A stretch of 64,000 bases of DNA from Druceiella hillmani. Lineage: Eukaryota; Arthropoda; Insecta; Lepidoptera; Hepialidae. The notes beneath the pieces were generated by a model, which was given only the letters and a program-made list of their open reading frames with translations, was not told where the DNA came from and ran no database searches. Every line of letters starts with the position of its first letter. Position 1 is the first letter of the stretch. A program made the position numbers and the translations under genes. The stretch covers positions 5,692,501 to 5,756,500 of the forward strand of contig JAYKKI010000038.1 of the NCBI GenBank assembly GCA_039881145.1. Reading direction: 5' to 3'. Below, piece after piece: positions 1-15,269 of the stretch.

Positions 1-318
1 ACAGACAAAGATGCTAATAATTTATCAGTCACATTAAGTGGCAGATATTTTTCACCAGATAAGAAAATTAACTATAATTAGTAACATTCTCATCGTCTCG
101 TTGATGAAGAGAACTAAGCCACAATTATAGGCAGATCTTGCGGTTGATCGTTTTTTTTTAAAGAATATGCAAAAAGAACAACTTATTTGACATAAATAAT
201 AGCTTCTTACGATTATTTAAATAAAAAGTGATTCCACTGTTCACAAACAGCTGTTAAATACCAATTTTTACGTTTTATTGTCTTTCTTTTTATTTAATAT
301 TTACGAATTACAATTTTT
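1..318. other. AT-rich flank without recognisable gene
   Basis: No coding pattern, RNA gene or repeat was recognised. It ends at the target-site duplication of the Ty3/gypsy element. Confidence 0.5.
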
Positions 319-323
319 TATAT

Positions 324-524
324 TGTTACGACGGCGCCATCTATAATAAACTGTGCGTATTTCTACGAACGTACCGGCAATCTGTCATCGCGTTTTGATA
401 TATACTCTGTGGCATACAAATGTACATGTAATTATGAATGTGAAATTCTAATACGAAATAAAACAATTAATATTATTATTCAAGTACGATATTTATTGGT
501 GCATTCCTCAATAAATACATAACA
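324..524 (+). repeat. 5' LTR of the Ty3/gypsy element
   Basis: 201 bp, matching 4712-4912 at all but one position. It begins TG and ends CA. An AATAAA-type signal (GAAATAAAAC) lies near 457-466. Its 5' flank TATAT (319-323) is the target-site duplication. Confidence 0.97.
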
Positions 525-528
525 AATC

Positions 529-545
529 TGGCGACGAGGAAGAAA
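529..545 (+). promoter_or_regulatory. Primer-binding site
   Basis: TGGCGACGAGGAAG begins four bases after the 5' LTR. TGG is the complement of a tRNA 3'-CCA end, and the position is that expected for a minus-strand primer site. I did not identify the tRNA. Confidence 0.7.
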
Positions 546-546
546 A

Positions 547-3042
547 ATGTCGGAACAGCAATTGACGCAAGTTCTTGCGCAGATGTTGGAAACCATGCGT
601 GGAATGCAAATACAACAAGCCAATCTCCAAATGGCTTTACAAAACCAAGGAAATCAAGTAAAACCTGTAAGCGGCATTCAATTACAACCGTATGATGAAA
701 TAAATGAATCGTTCTCGAGCTATTTACAAAGGTTGCAAAATTATGTAACCTTAAAAGGCGTGAATGATACGAGAGTAAAGATCCAGATATTTTTAAACTG
801 CATCGGACCTAAGTACTATCAAGTACTAAAGAACATTACAGCACCAAATACCCCCGAATCCAAATCTTTCGAAGAGCTTATTAAAATACTGGGAGACCAC
901 ATTTCACCGGAGCCAGGGGAAGTGGCACAACAACATGAATTCTGTCTCAGGCAGCAGCATGAACACGAAAGTATTGCTAATTACATGGTTGGGTTGAAGG
1001 AAATAGGAGGAAAATGCAACTTTATATGTAACCACTGTTAACAAACAACATTCGATACTCACCTGAGAGTGCAATTTATACGAGGGCTGCGGAACACTGA
1101 AATCAAAGAACGATTACTACAAGAGCCACCTACTACAAAATTTGATGATATTGTGAAAATTGCTATGGCCATAGAAACGTCAAAATGTGAAACAAAAGAA
1201 ATGGGCCAAGAATTTACTACAAACGTAAATAAAATTTCAATAAATAAGAAGAACAAAGCTACATCAAGTTCATACACTACGAATAAAGGTGATAATACTA
1301 CACATACATACAATAGAAGAGAGAGGAAAATCAACTGTTTCCGATGTGGAAGAGAAAACCATTTAGCAAGTCAATGTCAACTGAAAGATAAATTGTTTTG
1401 TAAGAAGTGTAACAAGCGAGGGCACGTGCAATCAGTATGTTTCATGGACCACAAACAATTAGAAATTGAAAGTGAATTGTCATCGGATGAAGGAGTAGAG
1501 GAAATATATGAAATACATAGAATATACCAAGATAATACTACGCTACATGATAAGTACAACTTAGCATTACAAATAAACGGAAGAGTACATACATTAGAGC
1601 TGGATACAGGAGCAGCTGTTACTACTTGTTCTGCAGAGTATTTTAGAAATAATTTCAATAAGGTGAAAATGCAAGCGACACACATACGGCTACGTACATA
1701 CACAGGAGAAATAATACAGCCATTGGGAACTTGTAATCTAAAAATAAAATACAAAAACAAGGAAATAGAAGGACGAATATTCATAATAAACAAAAATGTG
1801 GATCCAATTGTAGGAAGAGAATGGTTAAAGAAGCTAAATTTAACGTTTGAAATAAATTCAATAAGTAGAGAAGAAAATGACATGACAGAAAAAGAATTTA
1901 AAGAGAAAATGCAGAACCTGTTAGAAGAATACAAAGAACTATTTTCTGAGGAAATTGGCTTGATCAAAAATTATGAAGCAGCATTTAAACTAAAAGAAGA
2001 TGTATTACCTGTATTTTTGAAACCCAGACCTGTTCCATTTGCACTCAAAAATCAAGTGGAAGCAGAGCTGGACAGATTGGAACGTGAGAACATAATAGAA
2101 AAAGTCACATACTCACAATGGGGAACGCCCATTGTTCCGGTAATAAAACCAAATGGTAAAGTACGTCTATGCGCTGATTACAGATCAACTTTAAACAAAA
2201 ATTTAGAAAATGAGTACTACCCAATACCTCGCATAGAAGAGATTTTTGCTAAGCTGAGCGGTGGAAAGTACTTCTGCACTCTAGACATAAATCAAGCTTA
2301 TTTACATATGAAGACAAATGAAGATTCGGCCAAAATGCAAGCTATTAGCACCTGCAAAGGTACATATAAGGTGAACAGAATGATGTTTGGAGTGAAAATA
2401 GCACCAAATATTTGGCAGCGATTCATGGATCAAACCCTACAGGGAATAGATGGAACAGCATGTTTCTTTGATGATATTGCTATACAAGGGCATACACTCG
2501 TACAACTTTTACAAAGAATAAAAAAAGTATGTGAGAAATTACAGCAATGTGGGCTGCATTTAAATAAAAAGAAATGCCAATTCTTTCAAGAATCTATTAC
2601 ATACCTAGGACACACAATTAATGAGAAGGGTTTACATCCAACCAAAGAAAAAGTGAACGATATCAAACGAAGCCCAAGACCAACGGATGTATCGTCATTA
2701 CGTACATTTTTGGGATTAATTAACTACTATCAGCAGTTTATTCCAAACCTATCATCGAAGCTGCATCCAATGTATAACTTATTACAAAAAGGAATTCAAT
2801 TTGTATGGTCTAAAGAGTGTGAAATGGCATTCCAGCAACTGAAAGAAGAGATCTGCGGGGAGAAAATACTTACACCATTTCATGAAAATTTACCAATTAC
2901 ACTAGCTACGGATGCCTCACCTACTGGTTTTGGTGCGGTTTTGTCACATGTGATGTCGGATAAGACGGAAAGACCGCTTCACGATCACTTACAAAGGCAG
3001 AAAAAGGATACAGCCAGCTTGATAAGGAAGCGGCAGCATTGA
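547..3042 (+). pseudogene. gag-pol part 1: Gag, protease, RT, start of RNase H
   Basis: Structural protein plus protease and reverse transcriptase of the element. The ATG at 547 lies 22 bases past the LTR. An in-frame TAA at 1039-1041 interrupts Gag; the same frame resumes at once and runs to 3042. In the second block (numbered from 1069) two CCHC knuckles sit at residues about 90-103 (CFRCGRENHLASQC) and 111-124, and the protease DTGA at 179-182. The RT shows LDINQAY and the FFDD catalytic pair near 466-469. RNase H begins with ATDAS near 614. The frame is lost near 2975, where several conserved RNase H residues are also missing, suggesting a short deletion of length not divisible by three. 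The stop could in principle be read through, but the frameshift makes this copy non-autonomous. Confidence 0.9.
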
Positions 3043-4691
3043 TTTGGGGGCTAAAGAAGTTTTTCCAATACTGCTATGGGAGGAGAATCACTCTGATCAT
3101 TGACAATCAACCACTAGCGAGAATCCTACACCCAGAAAAGACAATCCCTACCACTACGGCTATGAGACTGGTACATTATGCAAACTTTTTGGCTGGATTC
3201 AACTATGAAATTAAACTCAGAAAAACAACAGAACACGCAAATGCAGACTATTTATCAAGAAATAGTATCCCTACTCATGCAACTTTAGAGAAACTCACTG
3301 ATGATGACGCATTCTACATAAATCAGATTACAGAGATGCCAGTGACACGGCAGGAAATAAAGAAAGCTACAGTGAAGGACCCAGAACTACAAAAATTGTA
3401 TATTGATATTCAATCAGGCAAGGAAGATTTAAAAACAATACATGAGTATTCACTACAGGACGGATGCATTTTTTATGGCATTAGGATTGTCATACCAAAA
3501 ACTCTCCAATCTAAAATATTGGAAGAACTACATATGGCACACACAGGAATTGTGAAAATGAAAGCATTGGCAAGAAATTATGTATGGTGGAAGAATATTG
3601 ATACAGATATTGAGAATATGGTCAAACAATGTAAATCATGCTGTTTGATGCAGAAGAACCCTACTAAGGTACTTACTCATGCCTGGGAGTACCCAAAGGA
3701 ACCATGGAGCCGTATAGATATTGATTACGCTGGGCCTTTCATGAATCAATATTTCTTAATAGTTGTGGATGCATATACTAAGTGGTTAGAAGTAATACCT
3801 ACTCCATCTATTACAGCTACAGCAACAATTAATATTTTAAAGAAGATATACTCAACATTTGGCTTACCGATAACTCAAGTCTCAGATAATGGCAGACAAT
3901 TCAAATCAGAGGAAATGCAGATATTTTTAAAAGAAAATGGAATCCAAGCAAAATTCACTGCACCGTTTCATCCATCAACAAATGGCCAAGCAGAAAGATA
4001 TGTACAGACACTCAAAAATAAATTAAAAGCAATGGCTAAGGAAGAAGGAACAATACAAGAAAAATTACAGAAATTTTTAACTATGTACAGGAAAACGCCA
4101 AACAGTACCACAGGAATTAGTCCAGCTGAGATGATGTTTAAGAGAATATACAGGACACGGATTGATTTAGTTAAGAGAAAAACAGAGATTGGTGGAAATA
4201 ACAGTAATGAGAACCAAATAGTAAACAAAGAATTCGAGAGAGGGGATAGAGTGCAGATAAGAATGTATGATGGTAACAAGTGGAACTTTGGGAGGATATT
4301 AAGAAGAACAGGGAAGTTACATTATGAAGTAGAAGCTAATGGAAGAAAGCATCACCGACATGTGGATCAAATAATTAGTACAGCAGGGTCGACACCAGTT
4401 CAGGACATCACTAATGTCCTGATACCACAGGTGAAAGAGGCGAACTCCACAACTTGCCCTACTAAGACAGCAGAGGCACAGGTGACTGGCAATGACCAGG
4501 GAGCAGAAGAAAGGAAGGAGGTGATGCCTGTCCTAGAAACTATACCAGTCGTTGTTGATACCAGTCGAGCGGAAACCCAAGAACTACAACCGACAGAGCA
4601 ACGATCACCACCACCATCGATACCGGCACAACCTGTGGTGCCCCGTAGAAGCACAAGGATTGGAAGACCACCAAATAGGTTGAACTTGTAA
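3039..4691 (+). pseudogene. pol part 2: RNase H end and integrase
   Basis: Continuation of pol in a different frame after the break near 2975. It opens with the end of RNase H (IDNQPLARIL), followed by the integrase HHCC zinc domain (HMAHTG...CKSC). The catalytic core carries D229 (DIDYAGP), D283 (SDNGRQF) and E319 (GQAERY), giving the D-35-E spacing of retroviral-type integrases. The basic C-terminus ends in RRSTRIGRPPNRLNL, a tail seen in many Ty3/gypsy integrases. Domain content is complete; only the upstream break disables it. It ends 20 bases before the 3' LTR. Confidence 0.92.
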
Positions 4692-4711
4692 TTTAATAAC
4701 TCGGTAGAGAG

Positions 4712-4912
4712 TGTTACGACGGCGCCATCTATAATAAACTGTGCGTATTTCTACGAACGTACCGGCAATCTGTCATCGCGTTTTGATATATACTCTGTGG
4801 CATACAAATGTACATGTAATTATGAATGTGAAATTCTAATACGAAATAAAACAATTAATATTATTATTCAAGTACGATATTTATTGGTGCATTCCTCATT
4901 AAATACATAACA
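4712..4912 (+). repeat. 3' LTR of the Ty3/gypsy element
   Basis: 201-bp copy of the 5' LTR with one difference (CTCATTAAA against CTCAATAAA). It is preceded by the purine-rich GGTAGAGAG and followed by TATAT at 4913-4917. Confidence 0.97.
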
Positions 4913-4917
4913 TATAT

Positions 4918-6239
4918 ATTTACAATTTTTCTTCCAGTTACATAAAGACAAATAATCACTTTCGCTTAAGTGCACACGTTGCGTATTTTGCTTTTCACAT
5001 TGTATATGACTGTAATGTATAACATTACAGTCATATTTATAATATATACTATATTCAGCAACACATTTATCTAAATATGTAAAAGTTAACTTGGTACCAA
5101 AACTTGCAATTGTCATGATAAAGAAGTTTTTTTAGTTTTCTCTTACACTCGATGATTAATTTCAGTGGCGTTAGTATAGTAAAAGCTTTATTAATAATTC
5201 GAATATATCAGAAAAAACAGCGAAACTAAGACCTACATTTATCGCATTCCCTCGAAAAGTACAACCAGTCACACTAGGATATTATAAAATTCCAAGATTT
5301 CCAAGAGTGATTGTCGTCATAGGACTAATCTGGGGATTAATCGCCTAAATGTCTAGGGGTTCAAATTATGAAATTTAATATACCTTTAGCGACAGGTGGT
5401 GTAAATGCAGAACATTGGACAGAATGGAAACTTTTCAATTAACGTCTAAACAGTGATGGACTCGAAATGAGAGATTATGAACATTGTTGCAAGATGGCTT
5501 ATTTCTTGTCACAATGAAACTATTTTTAACAATCCTAGAATTAAATAACGATTATTCACCAATGAATTTAGAATAGTGTCATAGAAGATAACAGAGGATA
5601 TGAAATAAACATTATTTGCTGACTGCACTAGAACCAGGGTCTAGGTGGCCATATATATAATGAATCCAAAACAAGAACCTAGAAAGCAGTGGAAACATTT
5701 TATGGTGTTCGGAAAAATGGATTTCCCGTATTAAACAAAAGATCATAATATATTTAACTAGAGTGCAAACTATAAAAGTAAAAGGTGCAATACCATAACG
5801 TTTATTTCTGGGATGAGCATTTCGATGATTTTAGGAACCGTTCAGATAAAAAATGATCATAATATTGGTAACAGAAAAATAAATTATAGTGAAAATATAG
5901 TAAAAAATAATTTTATACTGGGATATTTTTATCTTTATTGTAAATAATTATTAAAAAAAATTACGATTAACATTGTTACTAACAACACATTATAATTAAA
6001 GTAGTCTCAAATAAAAAAGAATTAACAACTAAAACTTACAAAATATTTTCTCCTTATAACGGATTAATATTTTATTCCTGCTTATCTTTAGATTCATCTT
6101 TTTAACATTTTCAATTTCGATTTAAATACACGAGGAACGCAGTAAATGTCCATTTGTAATAATAGTAATATAAGAATAAACTCAAATTTAGAAAATCTAA
6201 CTCTTTTGTAATCATTGCTTATTTGCTTGAATTTCTCAC
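4918..6239. other. AT-rich intergenic stretch with one hairpin
   Basis: No gene recognised. It contains a perfect 15-bp-arm inverted repeat listed separately. Confidence 0.4.
5004..5036. repeat. Perfect hairpin, 15-bp arms
   Basis: ATATGACTGTAATGT and its exact reverse complement are separated by three bases. It is not GC-rich and has no T-run, so it is a stem-loop of unknown role and possibly a transposon relic. Confidence 0.8.
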
Positions 6240-7125
6240 TTGTTTTTAAAAAATGGAGGCCATTTGAAAACATCGTGTAGGTTCCAAGTCAAAATGAATT
6301 TAGCATGAGAAAATTTTCGTTCGATGATTTTTTATGACTTTTGTTGTAGTCTCAATTAACAAGAAAGTTACGATCGATTGCGAGTGGCATTTTATGATGA
6401 AGCCGATTAACGAGTTTGGGCGTGGTCGTGCCTATCTCAGTGATGATCTGCATGAGGGACGTCCGTCGACTCGCTCTAGAACATAATATGACAAAGACTG
6501 ACAAGACAATAATCAGCAGATTCGGGGCAAATTTAAGCATCGGTATGAGGCAAGTACAGAAAATTCTACATGAATATTTAGACATCAGGCAGCTAAGTCG
6601 ACACCGCCGCGTTGATTAGTATCGTGAAACTTTAGAGAAATCCGAGGAACGGCACTCACATGCTGTATTCGACATTTTCACGGATGACGAAAGCTGGTTA
6701 TACTGGTTCGAACCTGAAACTGAGAGACTCTGCTAGTGAAGAGTTGCCTACAATAGTGAAGGTTTGCCTACAAAAGTGGAAAAAGGATGAATCGATAGAT
6801 TGTTACGCGACGATTGTTCTGGAAAATAAAAGAACAGTTACCGTAGAGTAGCATACCGGCAATTGTTCGCCTGTGGGTTTGGAAAAGTTCAAGAGCAATA
6901 CCCTCGCTGGATCCTCAATCACGACAACGCATCTGCATACTCAGTCAGACGAACGAACGAATATTTTACTATTTCTGATGTATAAATTGTATCCGCCATT
7001 TATAGACTCATTTATTTCCGTTCGAAAAAGAACTCAGCGGATTAGGTCAGTCGATCCGATGACAATTTAACGGCTATTCAAAACGAACCTCAACTACAGC
7101 GACTTCACGTTGATCAGCAAAGATC
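6240..7125 (+). pseudogene. Decayed mariner transposase 1
   Basis: Cut-and-paste DDD transposase of the Tc1/mariner superfamily, broken into several frames. Plus-strand frames show, in order, the N-terminal helix-turn-helix region (MIFYDF near 6330, then HLSDDL-like and HEGRPSTRSRT near 6420-6480) and the linker QVQKILHEYLDI near 6550-6585. The first catalytic block is TDDESWLYWFEPET near 6679-6720, then CYATIVLENKRTV near 6800-6845, and the second aspartate block NHDNASAY near 6921. The third block is eroded. Stops and shifts throughout make it dead. No terminal inverted repeats were recognised. Confidence 0.85.
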
Positions 7126-10100
7126 ACAATATATTCCCGAGAACCGAGCGTAAACAAAAACTTGCTAGTTTATTTTAAAATTCCACATGCGGATAGGGGT
7201 TACGCCCCAATAGTTATATTTACTCCGCACACGAGGGGCGAACCTACATTACACATTCAAGGTCGACATGCTACCATGCAGTGAAGCTTTAAAATAATAT
7301 GCAATGTATGTCGTATAAATTGCGTTATTAGTGAATTGTATCATAATATTAATAAATATAGTTCATGAGAAAAATAACTGGTTTATTTTTTTCACATATT
7401 AAGCATGTAATGTATAAATTAAAATTGACGGATTTATTACTACAAGAATAACCTCTTCCAGCCCACTAAACAATTAGAATTATGCACGGTCGATTGTTTT
7501 TAAAGATACAGTATAGTAAAAATAATTATAGTTTACATGATGTCGAACTTAATTTGATTTAATATCTGTTCGTAAAAAAATTGGATGACATAAAAAACGT
7601 ATAAAATACATTTTTTCCCTTCACATCTTTTTAATTAAAATTTCTAGTTCCTAAGGGCAACAGATTTACCCATTTGGTTTAAAATGCCGAGGTGGTGCTA
7701 AACACATTTTTTATAAGTTTTAAGGTTTTTTTCCTTTATTTGGGTCGTAAGACCTGTCCATGTTTTTGGGTTTCGGTCAGAAGTATCGTCTAAGTTTCGA
7801 TTTCGTGCTGAATGGAGGAAGCAAAACGTTTTTTCAAGTTATTTTTTGCTTCATGACGTGTCTCTTCAAATGGGTTGAAAAAGGAATAAGACCTAAGAAA
7901 GTAAACTTTCAATTGTTACAATAGCTTTTAATTTTGTATTTTTTCTTTAAATTTAAATTTTCCGTAGCCAATTTTCTGACTAGTAAATTTTGAATGGTTT
8001 AACTATTTTTATCATGCGAGTTCTCCACTAATGATTTATACAAAAATTAAAAATCCTATAGGAAAACATTAAAAAAACAGCATTTAAAGTTGAATTTACT
8101 TATATATAGAATGTATTTCATGTGTAATCTTCACACCGTGGCGGCATATCTTGCTATCAGTCACATTAGCCCAAAATATGGAGCAAAGTTCTTTACATAT
8201 ACGTTTTAGAATTATAGCTTAAACAATAAAGTATGAGTAGAATGTAAGAGTAGAACTCATAACACAAGGATTTGTGCCCATTTAGGTATGTACAAAAGTT
8301 TAAACATGAATGGTATTTTATTTAACTATACATTTATTTTTCACTATGTTATTATATTGCCTAGCAAATATTTCACAGGTGCAAGAAAAATAACTTTGTA
8401 GGCAATATGTCTCTTAATATTTTTTTAAAGTATTAATGTAATTTAAATAAAACAATTTTCCTTTGCTTCCTTCACTAACTCTATTTTCTTTTACTAGATC
8501 TTATCTAAGACAAACCACTCTATGGAGCCTACGAAAAAAACATTTTTCGTCCGCAAGTTTAATTTGAAGGGCGGTCCATAAAAAATAAAAATTGTAGTTT
8601 TTTACTGTAAAATTTCTTTAGGATCGGTCGAATTACGATGTTGTGACCTACACACAGATAGACAGATGTGACGAAATTAGAAGCGTTCCATTTTTCGCCT
8701 TTCAGCTGTAAAAACCTAAAAATCAAACACTTTCGACAAACTGTGTTTAAAACAAGTGTGCCTTTTTAGCCTCCCTCACTGACCGTACATTCAACGACGC
8801 CAAACCATCTCAAACTGTTAATTCTGTAACCAATTTTTTTCAGATATTTCGTTGTGATCTTATTTTGGTTTCATTCTACTTTAATTTTTGGTAGTAACGT
8901 AATAATATAAATCTATTGTCCCCTTTTTTGACATGTTTTTCTTTATTCGTTGATAGTTTCATAAGAGCGCTTCATTCTTTCAGCTGTATGTAAGATCACC
9001 TTCGGTCTCTCTGTGTCTGTCTGTTCAGATCACCATAGGTCTTTCTGTTCCTTGATAATAAAAAAACCCATCCACAACCTTTAATCGTGTGTTGCTGTTC
9101 TTCTACAAGCACGCTGCCTATTTTTATTTAATCTAGCTACAAGGGTATATTTTTTCTCTGATTAAAATTATCAGCACTCATAATGTACATCTTTCTCCAC
9201 GCATTATAAATGTGCCATATTTTTATTTTTACATACATGTGTGAGTTGAATCAAATATTAGATACCTCAACTCTCGATCTCCTTTTGTCGGTACAGAACC
9301 GCGCAAGTATCGTTAGAATGTTGGTACAATTTTCATGGCAAATTCGCACCATACACTCGGTAAAATACAGCTAATATATTCATTATTATAATTGAACTCA
9401 AAATTTCTTGTAACAACTCTATTACTTCAATAATTGGAAATATTGCGTTCAACTAATTTACGTCCTTATTCTTTGCATAATCTAAATATTGTTGTTCATG
9501 GAACTGGTTTAATAATCGCGATATTTCACCTATTCAAGGCCGGTGCTAAGCTCTATTTGCAATGGTGTTTATTATATTGTTTGTTTAAGGAAAAGTGACT
9601 CAAAAAATAGCATAACGGTCGTCATGGGATCATTATATATTAGGATTTAAATTATATTATAAAATCTACACATTATCGCACAATATTCGTCTATTTTACA
9701 GATATTATTTAAAGATTGGTACCTCAAAGCAATTGACTGACGAAAATTTTACACTAAAAACAAAGTCAGTCGCAAATATGAATTGATTTTCTCAAATTAT
9801 CAGAGTTCGTTTTAGCACACAAAGAAGAGCTTAGCCTAAATAGTAAAGAAATATCAAATGCAGAATACTTCGTACCAAAAAAGTTTCAAGTCAATAAAGA
9901 AGAACGGATGAATGTTCAAATAACATTAATGTCTTTTTTGTACTTTTCGCCTACCAAATCATTGTAACATAAAGCATATAAGGTAATAAATGTATACAAA
10001 CGTAATTACATAAGTAGTTATTTACTCTATTGGAACAAGATTTTTCACGTCTCGCTTTTCTTAACCAATCATAAGCAGTATATCATTAGACATTACCTTT

Positions 10101-12330
10101 TTATCAAAGAAAAATGCTAAAATGCCCCTATAATATTAATATTTTGTTAACGGTAAAATATGAACGAATTTAATTGTAAACGTCTCTTTATCGTAAGCAC
10201 CCAGATAGAGAAAATAATACATAATTTTAAAGTTCGAACTTAAGGTATAAATCTTTATAAATATTTTAAACATTTCAGGTCAGTACTTAATTCGTTATAA
10301 GTTATATTAATATTGGTAATTTAAATCGGTGAAAAACGCTAGATAAATAATTACAGATGCAACGAAATAGTATAAGAACGATTTGGGTAGATATTTTAGC
10401 AATATCTACAAAAAACTTTGCAATACTATGCGTTTATCTTAAATGTAAAATCCGCAACATTTGTATTTATGATTCAAAACATAATATAATTAACTACCTA
10501 GAAACTTTACGCCTATATTTCGACATATTAAAATTGATCTTTATCAAAAGAAATGTAATACACAGCATTATTATTTCATGTACATAAATAAATATCTTTA
10601 ACTTTTCCTGTCACTTCAAACGTGTTTTGAATATGCGAAATCAATTATATCATTTCGTTGTTACAAAACCAACCTACAAGAATACTAAGATGAATAAAAG
10701 GGCGAAACATTTACAAATCTTTTTGAAATGTCCAGAGAAATACTGAAACGATTTAATGAAACAGTATCAATGCCAGCAACAGCAAATAATTCAGACGTAC
10801 TAACTAAAACTCATAAAGAAAACATATCTCTTGAACAAATGATTTCAGTACAAACACTTTTTAAACAGTACAGTTACACAGGATTAAATAAGGATTTTGG
10901 CCGTACACTGTTCTCCTTCTCCATGAAGATGTTACGGTAATACTCGCTCGGCAAATAACTTAATGTACCTCCGGTATTTATCCAAAATTTCAATTATTTA
11001 AAAATAAAAGAACTAGTATGTTTCGTTTGACTATTTTAGTTTTCCTGAAGTTGACAGACTTTTTTAGTTTTCCTTTATTTAATTGAAATAAAACTTACAG
11101 ATAAATGTAATTATTTAGAAAAGGGGCCGCCCCGCCGATGACCTTGGCCTTGAATATGTTTTGGGGGTAACTGTTCTGAATAACTTGGTATAATAATTAT
11201 GTGTATCGCGGAAAACTGCACAAAAGGATACAATTACTCATAAACCTAGACTAATTGTTTCATAGAAATTATGGGCATTTTGTAAGATAATATACATTTT
11301 ATTAACCGTCATCAATCAGGTCATAGAAATATTTCATCAAGGATATCGAATAATTTTTTAATCAATATGAAATAACTTCCCGACATATGTCGCTTCGGTG
11401 GTAAGCTCCCTTTTCTTAGAATTATCAAACATTTTCTATACAAATAGGTATTTGCAGCGAATCATTTGTTTTGGTTTTTGACTTAAGAATTTTTGTCATG
11501 TAAATATCCCAATAAAAATACAAAACGTCAAATATTAAACACAATAAAAAACAACAAAACCTAAGAAGTGAAGTTGAAAAAACAATGTTCGAGCCGCTTC
11601 AGGAAAAATTGATATTTATCATTTTTTTATAATAACTACCCGATATTTAAATGAAAAAATTATATAAAATCGTCTGAAGATAATGAAAAAAATCAATATT
11701 CTATTGTTACTTCCATTATAAAATTTCATCAAAATCTGTTTAGCGGTTGGGCCTGCACCATGAGAAGTATACAAAAGCAGACTTAATTTCGTGGTGTTAT
11801 ACCCTATTATCCCATTAGAATCGATTTCAATTAAAACCTCAAGTTAATTTTTTTACAACAATATTTTCTTCATTCTTATTTCCAGCGTAAACAAAAACAC
11901 CTAATGAAAAATTATCCTTCGCTATAGTGCCTTTACACCGAAGTAAGTATGTGTTATATACCTGCTTTTTGATTAACCGTAAATGAGATAAGTATGTGAA
12001 GTATCCATATTATGATAACGATAATACAATCTGTAGTAGGTAGGTACGTATATAATAGGAATTTTAAACATAACATGTTACATAACAGCGGAGCGAGAAA
12101 ACGTAAATATATTAAGTACATTAACCAATTTTCGGATAATAATCCTAAGCAACCTAGACTTCGAAAAACAATATAGTCTTATTGGTAAAACATATATATC
12201 TGACATTACATAAAATAAAGTCTGTTCAATTTCGTGTAGTCACGAACAGCTCGAAGTAATTCAAACTGCGCAGTACTTTGCAACACTAGTAAATATCATA
12301 CATACATACACACACACTATGTATAAATAA
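7126..12330. other. Long AT-rich region without recognisable gene
   Basis: No family was recognised on either strand. An open frame at 10728-10940 (70 aa, starting at a non-ATG codon) has no known motif and may be chance. Short stretches at 8630-8700, 11128-11165 and 11700-11760 resemble wording common in decayed insect interspersed repeats, but no ends could be set. Confidence 0.35.
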
Positions 12331-14720
<2,390 letters not shown>

Positions 14721-14841
14721 AAAAAACATCGATAAATATCGTATTGACATTAAAACAGTCGATATGTCTATATTTTGATGACTACTGGCTCAAATCAGTT
14801 GTTATCCGAAAGTGTTCCCAATTATATTACTTATTTAATAT

Positions 14842-14915
14842 TTTAATACAAAAAAACAACATATTTACTTATTTAATATTTAAATACAAAAAAAAATTTA
14901 ATATGAAATTGAATA
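14842..14915. repeat. Short tandem duplication
   Basis: TTATTTAATATTTTAATACA is followed by a near copy about 46 bases later. A similar two-copy duplication of AATAATGCTTTAGCTC lies at 15211-15257. Confidence 0.6.
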
Positions 14916-15269
14916 TATTAAATATTGAAGTATAATTCGGAAAATGAAAGACGCGTGTAGTTATAAAAATGGTAGTAGTTATAACATTTTTTATTAATTT
15001 ATTCATTTTTATGATTAATTAAATCAGTATTCATCAGATATTGACAACGGAGGAACTCTGTTTTATATGTTCACTCATTAATCTACTTCCATTGTCCGGT
15101 ACCACCAAGTAAATTGCAGAAGCCATTCTTTCGGACGACACAAAAGAGGCTTGGTATATCGAGTATTTAAGCGCAATTTCTGAGCCGGTGTAAAATGTCG
15201 GCTCTGAAAAATAATGCTTTAGCTCATTAGTAAATAAATAATGCTTTAGCTCGTAACAGAAGTACTAAG

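Larger units (their letters stand above)
324..4912 (+). mobile_element. Full-length Ty3/gypsy LTR retrotransposon
   Basis: Two 201-bp LTRs (324-524 and 4712-4912) bracket a gag-pol region. The LTRs start TGTTACG, end ACA, and differ at a single position near their 3' ends. The element is flanked by TATAT at 319-323 and 4913-4917, a 5-bp target-site duplication as usual for this group. A primer-binding site follows the 5' LTR and a short purine-rich stretch precedes the 3' LTR. The domain order CCHC Gag, protease, RT, RNase H, integrase is that of Ty3/gypsy, not copia. The integrase style suggests a mag or K02A2.6-like lineage, which is inference. Near-identical LTRs imply recent insertion, yet the coding region is already broken twice. 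No envelope gene is present. Confidence 0.96.

Noticed and set aside
324..4912. Endogenous retrovirus with envelope
   Set aside because: No envelope-like frame exists between integrase and the 3' LTR; only 20 bases separate them.
6690..6725. GGTTCGAACC as a possible tRNA B-box
   Set aside because: It is inside the mariner catalytic block (YWFEPET) and no cloverleaf can be drawn.
10357..10940. Two 70-76 aa open frames as possible genes
   Set aside because: No motif, no splice context, and composition explained by AT-rich sequence.
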